The translations under genes were made by a program, and so were the position numbers. Shown one piece after another: positions 16,800 through 26,329 of a stretch of DNA of 64,000 bases. The notes beneath the pieces were generated by a model. That model was not told the DNA's origin. It searched no databases and saw nothing but the letters and a program-made list of their open reading frames with translations. Position 1 is the first letter of the stretch. Each line of letters opens with the position of its first letter. Origin of the DNA: Burkholderia contaminans (GTDB taxonomy: Bacteria; Pseudomonadota; Gammaproteobacteria; Burkholderiales; Burkholderiaceae). The stretch covers positions 744,001 to 808,000 of the forward strand of contig NZ_CP090642.1 of assembly GCF_029633825.1 (NCBI RefSeq), in the 5' to 3' direction.

Positions 16800-17222
16800 A
16801 TGGCAATCAGTGTCGGCAGTGACGACAACGACGAGGTCATCTCGGCGATCAACACGACGCCGCTCGTGGACGTGATGCTGGTGTTGCTGATCATCTTCCT
16901 GATCACGATCCCGGTGGTGACCCATACGATCCAGGTGCAATTGCCGGCGGAGCGCGTCCAGCCGCTGCAGACGCAGCCGAAAAGCGTCGAGATCGCGGTG
17001 AACCGGGAGGGCGACGTTTTCTGGGGCACGGAGCATGTGGACCAGCCGACGCTGGTGGCGCGGCTGAAAGACGTGTCGGCGCAAACGCCGCAGCCGGACG
17101 TGCACGTGCGCGGCGATCAGGCCACGCCATATCAGTACATCGGCAAGGTGGTGACCGCGTGCGAGCGAGCCGGGATCGGCAAGGTCGCCTTCATAACGCA
17201 ACCGCCCGCACGGGGCGGCTAG
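16800..17222 (+). CDS. exbD: ExbD biopolymer transport protein, copy 1
   Basis: 140 residues: a short cytoplasmic N-terminus with INTTPLVDVMLVLLIIFLITIP. The Asp in LVDVMLVLL is the proton-carrying residue of the ExbD/TolR helix. A periplasmic domain follows. The gene overlaps nothing and is 12 bases from both neighbours, so it is cotranscribed. The second exbD differs in the periplasmic part, so the two may form a mixed ExbD pair, as reported for other TonB systems with two ExbD proteins. Confidence 0.92.
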   Translation: MAISVGSDDNDEVISAINTTPLVDVMLVLLIIFLITIPVVTHTIQVQLPAERVQPLQTQPKSVEIAVNREGDVFWGTEHVDQPTLVARLKDVSAQTPQPDVHVRGDQATPYQYIGKVVTACERAGIGKVAFITQPPARGG

Positions 17223-17234
17223 GGAGTTCGAACG

Positions 17235-17666
17235 ATGAGCAGGAGTGCAGGTGCCCGCGCGGGCAGGGACGAACCAGACGTGATGGTGGACATCAACACC
17301 ACGCCGCTGATCGACGTGATGCTGGTGCTGCTGATCATGTTGATCATCACGATCCCGATCCAGATGCATTCGGTGAAGATGAACCTGCCGGTCGGGAACC
17401 CGCCGGTTCCGCCGCATCCGCCTCAGGTGGTGCAGATCGATGTCGGCGCCGATGGATCGGTCAACTGGAACGGCGTGGCGGTTCACGGCGGAGCGGGGCT
17501 GGATGCGAAGTTCCGCGCAGTCGCGGCCGAAGCCGACCAGGACGAAATCCGCCTGCGCCCGGACAAGGCGGCGCCGTACCGCGCCGTTGCCGAAGTGCTG
17601 GCCTCGGCTCAACGCGAAGGGGCGACGAAAATCGGGTTGATCGGTAGCGAACAGTTCACCCAATGA
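17235..17666 (+). CDS. exbD: ExbD biopolymer transport protein, copy 2
   Basis: 143 residues with DINTTPLIDVMLVLLIMLIITIPIQMH, again with the helix Asp. It is preceded by GGGAGTTCGAACG close to the ATG. The periplasmic domain (QIDVGADGSVNWNGVAV) differs from copy 1 (EIAVNREGDVFWGTEHV), with only the membrane segment closely conserved. It is the last gene of the TonB set; 99 bases separate it from the next monooxygenase. Confidence 0.9.
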   Translation: MSRSAGARAGRDEPDVMVDINTTPLIDVMLVLLIMLIITIPIQMHSVKMNLPVGNPPVPPHPPQVVQIDVGADGSVNWNGVAVHGGAGLDAKFRAVAAEADQDEIRLRPDKAAPYRAVAEVLASAQREGATKIGLIGSEQFTQ

Positions 17667-17765
17667 ATGGCGCGGCAGGTTCGTCGCGCGCCCGCGCGTC
17701 GTTCTTCGGGCCAGCAATGCGTCCTGTGCCGCCGCACCGATTAAGGCGACGCGGAAATCGAAAGC

Positions 17766-19151
17766 ATGACTACCTTGAACGTCAGTACAGCCAATGAAAA
17801 TGACATCATGAGCGAAGCGCAAACAGAGCGGACGAACGATCGGTCCAGGCGGATTCATCTTGGCGCGACGATCCACGGTCCCGGCGGACATTACGCCGGG
17901 TGGCGCCATCCCGACGCGGTAATCGATGCGAGCATCAATCCGGATTTCGCGAAGAACGTGGCCCGCCAGGCCGAGGCGGCAAAGTTCGACTTCGTGTTCG
18001 TCGCGGACGGGCTGCATATCAACGCGAAATCGATCCCGCACTTCCTGAATCGTTTCGAGCCGCTCACGCTGCTGTCGGCACTGTCGGCCGTCACCGAGCG
18101 GGTGGGGCTGGTGGGAACGCTGTCGACGTCGTACAGCGAGCCGTTCACGGTTGCCCGACAGTTCGCGAGCCTCGATCACCTGAGCCGCGGGCGAGCGGGC
18201 TGGAATGTCGTGACGTCGCCGCTTGAAGGCTCCGCACGGAATTTCTCACGCACCGAGCATCCGGAACATGATGAGCGTTACCGGATCGCCGACGAATATC
18301 TCGAGGTGACGAAGGGGCTCTGGGATTCATGGGAGGAAGACGCTTTCGTGCGCGACCGCGCGAGCGGGGTGTTCTTCGATCCGGCCAAGCTCCATACGCT
18401 CGATCACAAGGGCAAGTATTTCTCGGTCGAGGGGCCGCTGAACGTGGGGCGTACGCCCCAGGCTCGCCCGATCCTGTTTCAGGCCGGTGCGTCCGAAGCC
18501 GGCAAGCAGCTCGCGGCCACGCATGCGGACGCGGTTTTCACCCATCACGATACGCTCGCTCAAGCGCGCGAGTTCTATGCGGATCTCAAGCAGCAGGTGA
18601 TCGAGCAGGGGCGTCAACCTGCCGATCTGAAGATTTTTCAGGGGATCGGCGTGATCGTCGGGCGGACAGCCGAGGACGCGGAGCAGCAATACCAGGAGAG
18701 CCTGAAACTGATCACGATCGGCAGCGCGCTCGACCATCTGGGGCGATTTTTCGAACATCACGATTTCGGCCAGTATGCGCTGGACGAGCCGTTTCCCGAG
18801 TTGGGCGAACTCGGCAGCAACAGTTTTCGCAGCGGGACTGACGAGATCAAGCGCAATGCGCGCGCGCGGGGACTGACGTTGCGCCAGGTCGCGCTCGAAG
18901 CCGCTGCGCCGCGGCCGCGTTTCATCGGTACGCCCGAGCATATTGCGGACGGCTTGCAGGAATGGTTCGACGCTGCCGCCGCGGACGGTTTCATCGTCGG
19001 CGGCGGTACGCCAAGAGCATTCACCGACTTCGTCGAGCAGGTGGTGCCGATCCTTCGGGAGAGAGGCCTGTTTCGTAGCGAGTACGAAGGCACGACCTTG
19101 CGTGACCATCTGGGCGTGCGCTATCCGAGTAATCGCTATTCTGCTGCATGA
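17766..19151 (+). CDS. NtaA/SnaA/DszA-family FMN-dependent monooxygenase (CmoJ/YtnJ-type), copy 2
   Basis: 461 residues, paralogous to the enzyme at 10671-11993. The same blocks occur ([84 protein letters not shown]). It carries about 15 extra N-terminal residues; an internal ATG at 17808 (MSEAQTE) could be the true start. Two CmoJ-like copies suggest two S-substituents or a chain of cleavages. It closes the sulfur cluster and its 3' end overlaps the IS remnant by 16 bases. Confidence 0.9.
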   Translation: MTTLNVSTANENDIMSEAQTERTNDRSRRIHLGATIHGPGGHYAGWRHPDAVIDASINPDFAKNVARQAEAAKFDFVFVADGLHINAKSIPHFLNRFEPLTLLSALSAVTERVGLVGTLSTSYSEPFTVARQFASLDHLSRGRAGWNVVTSPLEGSARNFSRTEHPEHDERYRIADEYLEVTKGLWDSWEEDAFVRDRASGVFFDPAKLHTLDHKGKYFSVEGPLNVGRTPQARPILFQAGASEAGKQLAATHADAVFTHHDTLAQAREFYADLKQQVIEQGRQPADLKIFQGIGVIVGRTAEDAEQQYQESLKLITIGSALDHLGRFFEHHDFGQYALDEPFPELGELGSNSFRSGTDEIKRNARARGLTLRQVALEAAAPRPRFIGTPEHIADGLQEWFDAAAADGFIVGGGTPRAFTDFVEQVVPILRERGLFRSEYEGTTLRDHLGVRYPSNRYSAA

Positions 19152-19327
19152 TTCGGCACAAACGCGATTCGGGGCAGCCGGGCGACCAGTCGGCGAACCT
19201 GGCGTGTCGTCAACGCGAGCCGTTCGGGCGCACGCCATGGCTTGAGCTTGCCGTCGGCTACGTCCTGAATGGCCTTGAATCGGTCCAGCTCTCGCATCGT
19301 CATCGTGATCCGTTCCGTTGCAGCCAT
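19136..19327 (-). pseudogene. IS transposase remnant, N-terminal helix-turn-helix only
   Basis: 63 codons beginning with the pattern MRELDRFKAIQDVADGKL and continuing to an HTH (ERLALTTRQVRRLVARL). This is the N-terminus of transposases of the integrase-core type found in several ISs; the catalytic DDE part is missing. The frame ends inside the 3' end of the upstream monooxygenase gene, so the insertion is truncated there. The matching IS end lies just upstream of its start (19357-19407). Confidence 0.6.
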
Positions 19328-19356
19328 CGAAGCCTCCGGCGCCGGACACCCGGCGG

Positions 19357-19407
19357 CCGGTCAGTTTACGCGACCCGAAAGCGGACATTTCAATCTAGCG
19401 ACCACAA
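19357..19407. repeat. IS-end-like repeat, copy 1
   Basis: About 51 bases sharing the core TTACGCG-CCCGAAAGCGGACATTT with 57389-57439, with few mismatches over the full length. It lies 30 bases upstream of the transposase remnant start, where the left end of the element would be. Confidence 0.6.
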
Positions 19408-19610
19408 TTCATGTCATGCCCGGATTCAGATGTCATAGCGCCAGCTAAATACAGATGTCGCATGTTTCATCGGCTTTTCCGTCCTTCAGCGTTGAAGCGC
19501 CGAGCCTGAAGCAGCAGGGCGCTTACGTTCACCCGCGGGCCTTGGCCGCCGAAGTGCTCATCGATGTGCTTGAGAATGACTTGATCGACGCCAGGTTCAA
19601 TCATGCCCGG

Positions 19611-21131
19611 TCACGCCACGCACACGAACGGCTTCGTTTCCGCGCAACACACGCGGTTTCGTCCTTCGCGCTTCGCGCGATAGAGTGCCATGTCGGCTAG
19701 ATGTGCCAGCGCTTGTACGGACGCGGGGCGAGCACGATGACCGGTTGCGCAGCCGATACTGACGGTGAAGGCCGGAACGGTTTCCGCAAACCCGTCGAGC
19801 CGGTTGCGTTCGACTTCGCTGCGGATCGCCTCCGCGACCTTCACGGCGCCGCTTTCGCCCGTATCCGGCAACACCACGACGAACTCCTCGCCACCGTAGC
19901 GCGCGGCGAGATCGCATCGCCGCCGCGTATGCGTGCCGATACACGAGGCGAGAAAGCGTAGCGCCGTATCGCCCTGCGAGTGTCCGTGCCGGTCGTTGTA
20001 CTGCTTGAAGTAGTCGGCGTCGATGAACAGTATCGACAGGCTGCCGTCGTTGCCACGCTGCAGCCGTTCCCATTCGTCCTCCAGCGCGATATCGAGCGCA
20101 CGGCGGTTGCGCAGACCCGTCAGTGGATCGGTGTGCGTGAGGTCCGTGAGCAGAGTCTGTTTGCGAAGATTGTCCCGCAATGCGAACGCCAGCAGCCACA
20201 CCACTGCGCAGAACACCGCGCTAATCACGGATGCCGACACGCCGACAGTCCACGACAGGCGCGTAATGCCCGCAAGCACGTCATGCTCGGCCGGTGCGAC
20301 GACGGCGATCAGCTGCGTTCCCGGTACCCGCTGGTACGTATACAGTCGCTCGGTGCCGTCGATGCTCGAACGGGCGGCAAAGAAGCCTGCTTCGCTGCTT
20401 GCCATCCGCTCGAAGGATTTTGAGCGGCGAAAACTTGCGATCTGCTTATCGTTCGCAGGCGGGTTTCTCGCGAGGACCGTGCCGTCTATGCGCACAATTC
20501 CACTGACCCCGTTCGGCCCGACATCGAGGCCGGACAGGAGATGATCGAAATACGCGAGGTCGATGGCGACCACCGCGATTCCGTTGAACCTATGATCCGG
20601 CAGTTCGATGCGCCGTGATAGTGCAATGGATTCCTTTCCATTGCGAGATCGCGCGCGATACACATCGGACATATAAAGTCCGACGTTGTCAGAATCGCGA
20701 TGGACTGTAAAGTAGTCGCGGTTGCCGAAGTTCCAACGATGGTTCGGCCCGCAACATCCATCGATCAACTGGCCGTGCCGGTCCGTCACGCCCATGCCGG
20801 TCATGTACGGTGCGATGGTACGCTTGAAGAGCAGATCATGGCGCAACGTCGGATCCATGCGTCGCACGGCGGGATTGCTGAAATTGGAGGCAAGTGCGAT
20901 TAGTGTGCTGTTCGACGTGTCGACGGTCCGAGCGATTTCGCCGACCAGGACGGCGGCAATGTTGCGTGACGTCTCGTGCGCATGATCGATAACTTCGCTT
21001 TGCGACGCCCACAGCGTCGCCGCGCTGATGCCGAGCGCCGCGATTGATATCAGCGTTCCTAGTGCACCGATGACCAGATGGTTTCGTCCGGACCAGTCGG
21101 CGATTTTATCGATTGAAGCGAATGCAGGCAT
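19611..21131 (-). CDS. Membrane diguanylate cyclase with periplasmic sensor and GGEEF domain
   Basis: 506 residues. TM1 is at about 21-43, a periplasmic Cache-like sensor at 45-290 (block GNRDYFTVHRD is typical of dCache sensors of cyclases), TM2 at about 297-317, then a GGDEF domain. The active-site motif GGEEF is at 413-417 and the inhibitory I-site RxxD at 404-407, so it should be an active, feedback-controlled producer of c-di-GMP. It starts 12 bases after the small gene at 21144-21428, and the two likely form one transcript. It lies beside the pel operon, whose PelD protein binds c-di-GMP. This makes it a good candidate for the Pel input. Confidence 0.92.
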   Translation of the reverse strand: MPAFASIDKIADWSGRNHLVIGALGTLISIAALGISAATLWASQSEVIDHAHETSRNIAAVLVGEIARTVDTSNSTLIALASNFSNPAVRRMDPTLRHDLLFKRTIAPYMTGMGVTDRHGQLIDGCCGPNHRWNFGNRDYFTVHRDSDNVGLYMSDVYRARSRNGKESIALSRRIELPDHRFNGIAVVAIDLAYFDHLLSGLDVGPNGVSGIVRIDGTVLARNPPANDKQIASFRRSKSFERMASSEAGFFAARSSIDGTERLYTYQRVPGTQLIAVVAPAEHDVLAGITRLSWTVGVSASVISAVFCAVVWLLAFALRDNLRKQTLLTDLTHTDPLTGLRNRRALDIALEDEWERLQRGNDGSLSILFIDADYFKQYNDRHGHSQGDTALRFLASCIGTHTRRRCDLAARYGGEEFVVVLPDTGESGAVKVAEAIRSEVERNRLDGFAETVPAFTVSIGCATGHRARPASVQALAHLADMALYRAKREGRNRVCCAETKPFVCVA

Positions 21132-21143
21132 GCTTGCACTCTT

Positions 21144-21428
21144 TTAGGGAGACGGCTGTAGGTTTTTGATTGGAACCGCGATGACCTCGCCTTGATAGGG
21201 CGTCTCGGCGCACGGCACGATGGCACTGAGAAGTTGTAGCCTGTTCAGCTCGAAGGCGAGTCTTATCTGCTGCTCGCTCGTATCCGAGGCGCCCAGGAAC
21301 TCACGGACGATCGCGTATGGCAACGAAAACGAACGATATCCCCAACCAAATCCATAAGCGGAAAAGCGCAGAGTGGCTGTATTGGGCAGAAGGACCAGGA
21401 GTGTGCTCCGGATCGGCTGCACGTTCAT
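21144..21428 (-). CDS. Small conserved protein, DUF1488-like, copy A
   Basis: 94 residues. The central block FSAYGFGWGYRSFSL is identical in the paralogue at 40417-40686, followed by SEQQIRLAFELNR. The layout (short beta-rich start and a helical AFELNR end) recalls the DUF1488 family, but this is a weak call. The ATG at 21428 is preceded by AGGTGA. It lies 12 bases upstream of the cyclase gene and downstream of a decayed chemoreceptor, the same neighbour as its paralogue would have after deletions. Function unknown. Confidence 0.65.
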   Translation of the reverse strand: MNVQPIRSTLLVLLPNTATLRFSAYGFGWGYRSFSLPYAIVREFLGASDTSEQQIRLAFELNRLQLLSAIVPCAETPYQGEVIAVPIKNLQPSP

Positions 21429-21579
21429 CGTTGTCACCTGTTCGCAAACCATGTGGGGAAATTGTTGTGTTCGGACAGCAACTCATCGCTTACGTCCGAT
21501 TCGCTCCGGAACGGAGCGTACACCGTCGTCGGATGGCGGATTGCCACGGCCGCCCATGATTGCCGTCGCAGCAGTACCT

Positions 21580-22191
21580 TCATTGCGTTGCGGCCGGGCC
21601 GCCCATGCAGCCTGCTCGGGAAAGCCGGGGGCAGTTGAATAGGCGAGTGGTGTCCGGTTCGCTAGCGCGCGTCAACTGCGAGGCTCCCCGCATCGATCGC
21701 CACAGGCACTGGTCGTGGCGGCTAACTCGGCCGGCAGCGGGCGGCATCGGTTCAAGCCTCCCGATCGCTTGCTCGCGCTGAACCTGCAGGGCGGCGTCAG
21801 CGATCGAGAGAGCCACGAGGCTATCTCGCGCTTCGATGAGGTTGATCTCCGTCATCAAGGAACGGGTTTTATCGGTCACGTCGAGATTGGAGGCATTCGC
21901 ACGGTTCAATCGTTCCGGCCGCGCCTCGGCATCGCCATGTATCCATGTCATGACGACACGTTCCACTCGGACATCGTCAGGCTTCGTCACCCGAACGAGG
22001 TTGCGGACGGCGATCGCACATCGAATTGCCGCTGCACAGACCTGTCCCATCAGCGCAGCGCGAGCGCCATGACTTGCAGGACTATCGTTGACGTCGCCTA
22101 GTGCGAGCACCGAAACCAATAGAACCAGCGCGACCACTATGCCGAAAGTCAATGCAAGTCGGGCTCGCATTGTCGTCTGTCTGAACCGCAT
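21580..22191 (-). pseudogene. Decayed chemoreceptor, N-terminal sensor part only
   Basis: The frame aligns with the N-terminus of the intact chemoreceptor at 42569-44299: MRARLALTFGIVVALVLLVSVLALGD against [29 protein letters not shown], then AVRNLVRVTKP against [11 protein letters not shown], and INLIEARDSLVALSIADAAL against [20 protein letters not shown]. After about 150 codons the similarity stops and the rest is unlike any receptor. HAMP and signalling domains are missing. It is a truncated copy, not a functional receptor. Confidence 0.8.
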
Positions 22192-22398
22192 GCCTGAGCA
22201 TCCCCGTATCTGCCGTATTAATCTAAATCATATTGTTTGAAGCGTCGATCGCGGAGGTTGCGACAGGTCTCAGTGCCGACTGAACCCCAGCCGCAAAAAC
22301 GCGTGCGCCGCATGGAGTTTCCAGATTTATCCGCGTGACGGTTGCAACGGAAGTCAGCCATCGGCTCTTTTCACTCGCGTGCAACTGCGCGCAATAAC

Positions 22399-22414
22399 AG
22401 CAATAGGCATGCCA
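22399..22414 (-). promoter_or_regulatory. Sigma-54 promoter-like site, copy A
   Basis: Read on the minus strand the site is TGGCATGCCTATTGCT. It keeps the -24 GG and -12 GC of the sigma-54 consensus at correct spacing (TGGCAC-N5-TTGC), with one change in the -24 element. It lies upstream of the decayed receptor, small gene and diguanylate cyclase. About 65 bases further upstream is GACACGTGTGTC (22479-22490), identical to the dyad of the intact locus. Confidence 0.6.
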
Positions 22415-22503
22415 CATGGAGAGTACGACCAGACAAGGCTCTCCCGGTATAACAGAACAAGAAGTGTCAACAAATAATGACACGTGTGTCAGAAAATCCG
22501 ACA

Positions 22504-22791
22504 CTAATCGATATTGAATTTCGCCTTTCGCATGGATAGCGACCGGCGAATGATCCGAAGATGCTTTGCGGCCTTTGCATGGTTGTCACCCACGGGTTTG
22601 AGCGCGCGCAGAATCATCACGCGTTCGACGAGTAGCAGCGTGCCGCCGAGGGCTTCCACGATGCGGCTGGTACTCGAGATCGGCGTGAGCGTGAATTTCC
22701 GGATTCGGTGGAGCAAACGTGTGCGGATGCGGTGGTGGATGTTGGAATTGAAGCGGTGCACATGGCATGCCGGATGCCACAAGCAGGTCAT
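22504..22791 (-). pseudogene. Decayed C-terminus (Fis-type HTH) of the NtrC-like regulator
   Basis: The last 45 codons, ERVMILRALKPVGDNHAKAAKHLRIIRRSLSMRKAKFNID, align with the C-terminus of the regulator at 44632-46011 (EREMILRTLELTGDNRAEAAKQLGISRQSLYTRMANLDIG). The recognition helix is changed and no AAA+ domain is present. It is the upstream end of decayed locus copy A, in the same gene order as the intact locus. Confidence 0.75.
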
Positions 22792-22909
22792 CTTCGGTCG
22801 GGATAATCTCGGTTGTCCTGTCGATCGTTTCGAACCGGAGCATGCAAATCACATCAGCTCGCCAAGCGACAAGCACCCGTCGAGATGCTTTCGCAACAGT
22901 TGCGATGCC

Positions 22910-22985
22910 ATATCAAAAATATAAATTTATGTAAGGGTGCGAAATTTTGAGTGGCGGCATGGTAGTTTAAAAAATATATAAGTCG
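22910..22985 (+). promoter_or_regulatory. AT-rich region upstream of the pel operon
   Basis: A sharp AT-rich patch in a GC-rich setting, with TTGAGT near 22947 and A/T-only sequence at 22968-22980. It is the most likely place for the pel promoter. The -35/-10 spacing is not good enough to name a sigma factor. The 727 bases from 22792 to pelA hold this patch and a doubtful small ORF (22999-23340) and nothing else I can identify. Confidence 0.35.
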
Positions 22986-22998
22986 GGGAAATACAAAC

Positions 22999-23340
22999 AT
23001 GGCCAATTTGGAAGGAGCATCCAGTGCGATGCTTGCCGATCGTTCCGTCGGCGCTTCTGGAATCGAGAGCCGGAATGCGAGGCGGCTTCCGCTATTTGTG
23101 GTGTGGACTTTGCGGACACCGGCAATTGCGTGCCGTGTGTCCGTCCTTTATGGAAGGGAAGTTTTGCCGCGTGGGGTGTTGATCGAGAAGACGGGCGGCG
23201 ACAAATATTTCTCGAACAAGCACGCCGTCGGAGCACTTCAAGTCACCGTCGTATCGGCTGCCGATGCAGAATCGGATTCAAGAGTCGCAATGCGCTCGCG
23301 GGCACGTCGTCCCACGGCATCCCCGTGCCTCGGCATCTGA
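22999..23340 (+). CDS. Doubtful small ORF upstream of pelA
   Basis: 113 codons from an ATG that has GGGGAA about nine bases upstream. The product has no recognisable domain; codon third positions are less GC-rich than in neighbouring genes, which argues against a conserved gene. It could be a leader ORF of the pel transcript. I report it because of the ribosome site and its place after the AT-rich patch. Confidence 0.25.
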   Translation: MANLEGASSAMLADRSVGASGIESRNARRLPLFVVWTLRTPAIACRVSVLYGREVLPRGVLIEKTGGDKYFSNKHAVGALQVTVVSAADAESDSRVAMRSRARRPTASPCLGI

Positions 23341-23518
23341 TGTGCGCGAACGACGTCTTCCTCGACGTGGCTGCTCCATGCACATGCCCCAGCGGGGCGC
23401 AGCGGTCCGGCGAGTATGCGTGGCTGCCCCTGGACTGTCGAATCCGTCCGCTGAATCTCATCCGGGCCCTACCGGCGCCCCAGGCGTCGGCATCGCTTCA
23501 CGTCAGGAACGATCCGAA

Positions 23519-26329
23519 TTGAATCACGATCAGAAAGCAGGCACGGCCCCCGCCGTGCTCGCGGCACGCGGTCGCCTGGCCGCGACCCTGTTCGGTGCGG
23601 TATTGGCACTTGCTTCGTTGCACGCAATGGCTGTCGACACCGGGTCACTTCCGTCCGCACCGGCCGTGCCACGTGCGAATGTCGCGTTCTTCAGCGGCGC
23701 GCAGCCGCCCGTCGGGTTGCTGCAAGCTTTCGATGCCGTTGTGCTCGATCCGTCTCGTGGCTTCGATCCGGCGACGCACCCGCTCGCGCATACCGTTTGG
23801 ATCGCGCGGGTACCGCATGACGCGTCGGGCTCGGCCCTTGGGCCGTCTGCGTTTGTCTCGCAACGCATCGAGCCGCTGTGGGCGCGCGGCTATCGTGGCT
23901 TCCTGCTCGACACGCCGGAGGCGATCGCCTCGAGCGAGACGATTCATGCGACCTATCCTGACGCGCGGCTGATCGTCGGCGGCAACGATGCGCTGCGCGC
24001 GGCGCAACCGCATGCGAATGTGCTTTACGCGGTGCTCGGTTCGCCGCTGGTACGCGGTTTCATGGACGGTGACGACATGGGTTCGGTACGCGACGTCGCC
24101 GCCGCGGACCGCGCCGCAGGCGTCGACGCGGCACGGATTTTCATGCGCGAGACGCACGTGCCGGTGTTGTCGCTCGAGATCTGTGAGCGCGCCGACCGGG
24201 CATGTGCACGCGCGACGGCCGCGCAGGTCGTCGCGGCTGGCGTGACGCCGTACGTGACGGACGCCGGCCGTGACGTCGTCGGTATCGGTGCGATCGAAGT
24301 ACTGCCGCGCAAGGTGCTGATCGTACAGAACCGCGATGCCGATACGCCCGTGGACGAAACGCGCGGCGTACGCGACCTCGCGATGCCGCTCAATTATCTC
24401 GGCTACGACGTCGAATACGCGGATCTCGACGCGCCGTTGCCGGCCGATATCACACCGGACCGTTACGCGGGCGTCGTCGCCTGGATCGAGGGCACGGAGC
24501 CCGCCGATCCCGCGAGATGGCGGCGCTGGATCGATGCACGCATCGCGGATCACGTGCCGGTCGCCTTCATGGGACAGTTCGGTTTCGACGCCGCGCAGGA
24601 AGAGGGCGCGGCACTCGATCTGCAGCCGGTGTCCGGCCCGTTCACGGCGCCGCTCAGCGTCGTGACACGCGATCCGATGATGCACTTCGAGATCGAACCG
24701 AGGCCGGATGCGCGCGATCTCGTCGGGATGCGCGTCGGATCGCGCAGCCGCGTGCTGTTGCGGCTCGCGGCGGCCGGCACGAACGTCGACGCGGCCGCGA
24801 TCACGCCGTGGGGCGGCTATACGCTGAGTCCGTACACGGTCGTTTCGCTGAACGGCATCGGGCAGACGCGTTGGGCGATCCAGCCGATCGCGTTCGTGAC
24901 CGACGCGCTGCGTCTCGTGCGGATGCCGTCGCCGAGCGTCACGACCGAGAACGGCCGGCGCCTGTTCATGACGCACGTCGACGGCGACGGCTATGCGTCG
25001 CGGGCGGAATTCCCCGGCGCCGATTATTCGGGAGACGCACTCTATCGACGTATCTTCACGCGCTACAAGGTGCCGATGACGTTATCGGTCATCGAAGGCG
25101 AAGTGGGGCCGACCGGACTGTATCCGCAACTGTCGCCGCGCCTCGAGGCGCTCGCGCGGCAGATGTTCGCGCTGCCATGGGTTCAGATCGGTTCGCACAC
25201 GTACTCGCATCCGTTCCAGATGGCCGATCTCGATGCGACGACGGGCGCACGCGTCGACCACCGGAACAACGTCGAGCGCGGCAACGGCGGCGACACGGCG
25301 TTCTCGCTGGATATCCCGGGCTACACGTTCGATCTCGACCGCGAGATCGCCGGCTCGATCGCCTACATCGACTCGCGTCTCGCGCCGCCGGGCAAGCGGA
25401 CCGAAGTGCTGCAATGGCCGGGCGACTGCGAGCCGCCCGCGATCGCCGTGCGCAAGGCCTATGCGGCCGGCGTGCAGAACATCAACGGCGGCGACACGAT
25501 CATCCGCAAGTCGGTGAACAGCTGGACCCATATCGCGCCGCTCGGCGTCGACAAAGGGCCGGGTGCGTACCAGGTATACGCGCCGGATCAGGACGAGAAC
25601 GTTTACACGAACAACTGGCAGGGACCGTTTTATGGTTTCACGCAGGTACTCGAAACCTACGACATGACGGAGCGTCCGTATCGCTTCAAACCGATCGACG
25701 TGTACTACCACATGTACAGCGGCACGAAGATCGCGTCGCTGCGCGCGCTGGACCAGATCTACTCGACTGTGCTGAAGCAGCCGGTGCTGCCCGTCTACAT
25801 CACCGATTACACGCACAAGGTGCTGGACTGGCGCGGTTTCGTGGTCGCGCGTGAAATGGCCGGCGGCGCATGGGTCGTGCGCGGCAACGGCGACGTGCGC
25901 GAGTTGCACTGGCCGCGCAACGACGTGCCGGACCTGCGTGCATCGCAGGGCGTGACCGGTTATGCGCGTGGCCCCGACGGCCTCTATATCCATATTGCCG
26001 ACGGCGCCGCACGTGTCGTGTTCGAGCGCGACACGGAGAACGGCTTGCGCGGCGGAGCGCAACCGCATGGCCCGGGCGGGACACCGTACATCGCGCAAGC
26101 GAACGGATTCGTCCGGAATTTTCACCGTACCGCCGACGGGATGTCGTTCGAGTTCGGCGGCTACTACCAGCCGTTCGTCGAACTCGCCGACGCGCAGCGG
26201 TGCCGTGTGCGCATCGCGGGCCGACCGATCGACGCACGGCGCGACGGAACGGTTCTCCGTTTCGAAGCGGCGGCCGACGTCCGTCAGCCGATGCGCTACC
26301 AGTCGGTCGAGATTGCGTGTGACCGGTAA
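23519..26329 (+). CDS. pelA: PelA, Pel polysaccharide deacetylase (hydrolase domain degenerate)
   Basis: 936 residues, close to the P. aeruginosa length. I choose a TTG start at 23519 (CAGGA ten bases upstream) because the signal peptide ARGRLAATLFGAVLALASLHA follows at once; the frame extends upstream without a better start. The C-terminal half is the NodB-like deacetylase: metal Asp in THVDGDG (488, 490) and metal His in GSHTYSHPF (560, 564), all present. The N-terminal GH114-like domain (55-260) keeps Asp131 (FLLDT) but lacks the LNRGFE and AFESL motifs seen in active family members. PelA de-N-acetylates Pel in the periplasm. The hydrolase activity may have moved to the enzyme at 36738-37712. 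Confidence 0.92.
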   Translation: MNHDQKAGTAPAVLAARGRLAATLFGAVLALASLHAMAVDTGSLPSAPAVPRANVAFFSGAQPPVGLLQAFDAVVLDPSRGFDPATHPLAHTVWIARVPHDASGSALGPSAFVSQRIEPLWARGYRGFLLDTPEAIASSETIHATYPDARLIVGGNDALRAAQPHANVLYAVLGSPLVRGFMDGDDMGSVRDVAAADRAAGVDAARIFMRETHVPVLSLEICERADRACARATAAQVVAAGVTPYVTDAGRDVVGIGAIEVLPRKVLIVQNRDADTPVDETRGVRDLAMPLNYLGYDVEYADLDAPLPADITPDRYAGVVAWIEGTEPADPARWRRWIDARIADHVPVAFMGQFGFDAAQEEGAALDLQPVSGPFTAPLSVVTRDPMMHFEIEPRPDARDLVGMRVGSRSRVLLRLAAAGTNVDAAAITPWGGYTLSPYTVVSLNGIGQTRWAIQPIAFVTDALRLVRMPSPSVTTENGRRLFMTHVDGDGYASRAEFPGADYSGDALYRRIFTRYKVPMTLSVIEGEVGPTGLYPQLSPRLEALARQMFALPWVQIGSHTYSHPFQMADLDATTGARVDHRNNVERGNGGDTAFSLDIPGYTFDLDREIAGSIAYIDSRLAPPGKRTEVLQWPGDCEPPAIAVRKAYAAGVQNINGGDTIIRKSVNSWTHIAPLGVDKGPGAYQVYAPDQDENVYTNNWQGPFYGFTQVLETYDMTERPYRFKPIDVYYHMYSGTKIASLRALDQIYSTVLKQPVLPVYITDYTHKVLDWRGFVVAREMAGGAWVVRGNGDVRELHWPRNDVPDLRASQGVTGYARGPDGLYIHIADGAARVVFERDTENGLRGGAQPHGPGGTPYIAQANGFVRNFHRTADGMSFEFGGYYQPFVELADAQRCRVRIAGRPIDARRDGTVLRFEAAADVRQPMRYQSVEIACDR

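Noticed and set aside
15114..18179. 1021-codon minus-strand frame opposite tonB-exbB-exbD
   Set aside because: Antisense shadow, His/Arg-rich, no motif; the plus-strand genes are certain.
22947..22980. A sigma-70 or sigma-54 promoter in the AT-rich patch before pel
   Set aside because: TTGAGT has no -10 at a usual spacing, and the TGGCGGC stretch has no GC at the -12 position; only the AT-rich region is reported.
23103..23522. Second small frame upstream of pelA
   Set aside because: Overlaps the pelA start and the other doubtful ORF in another frame; no motif.
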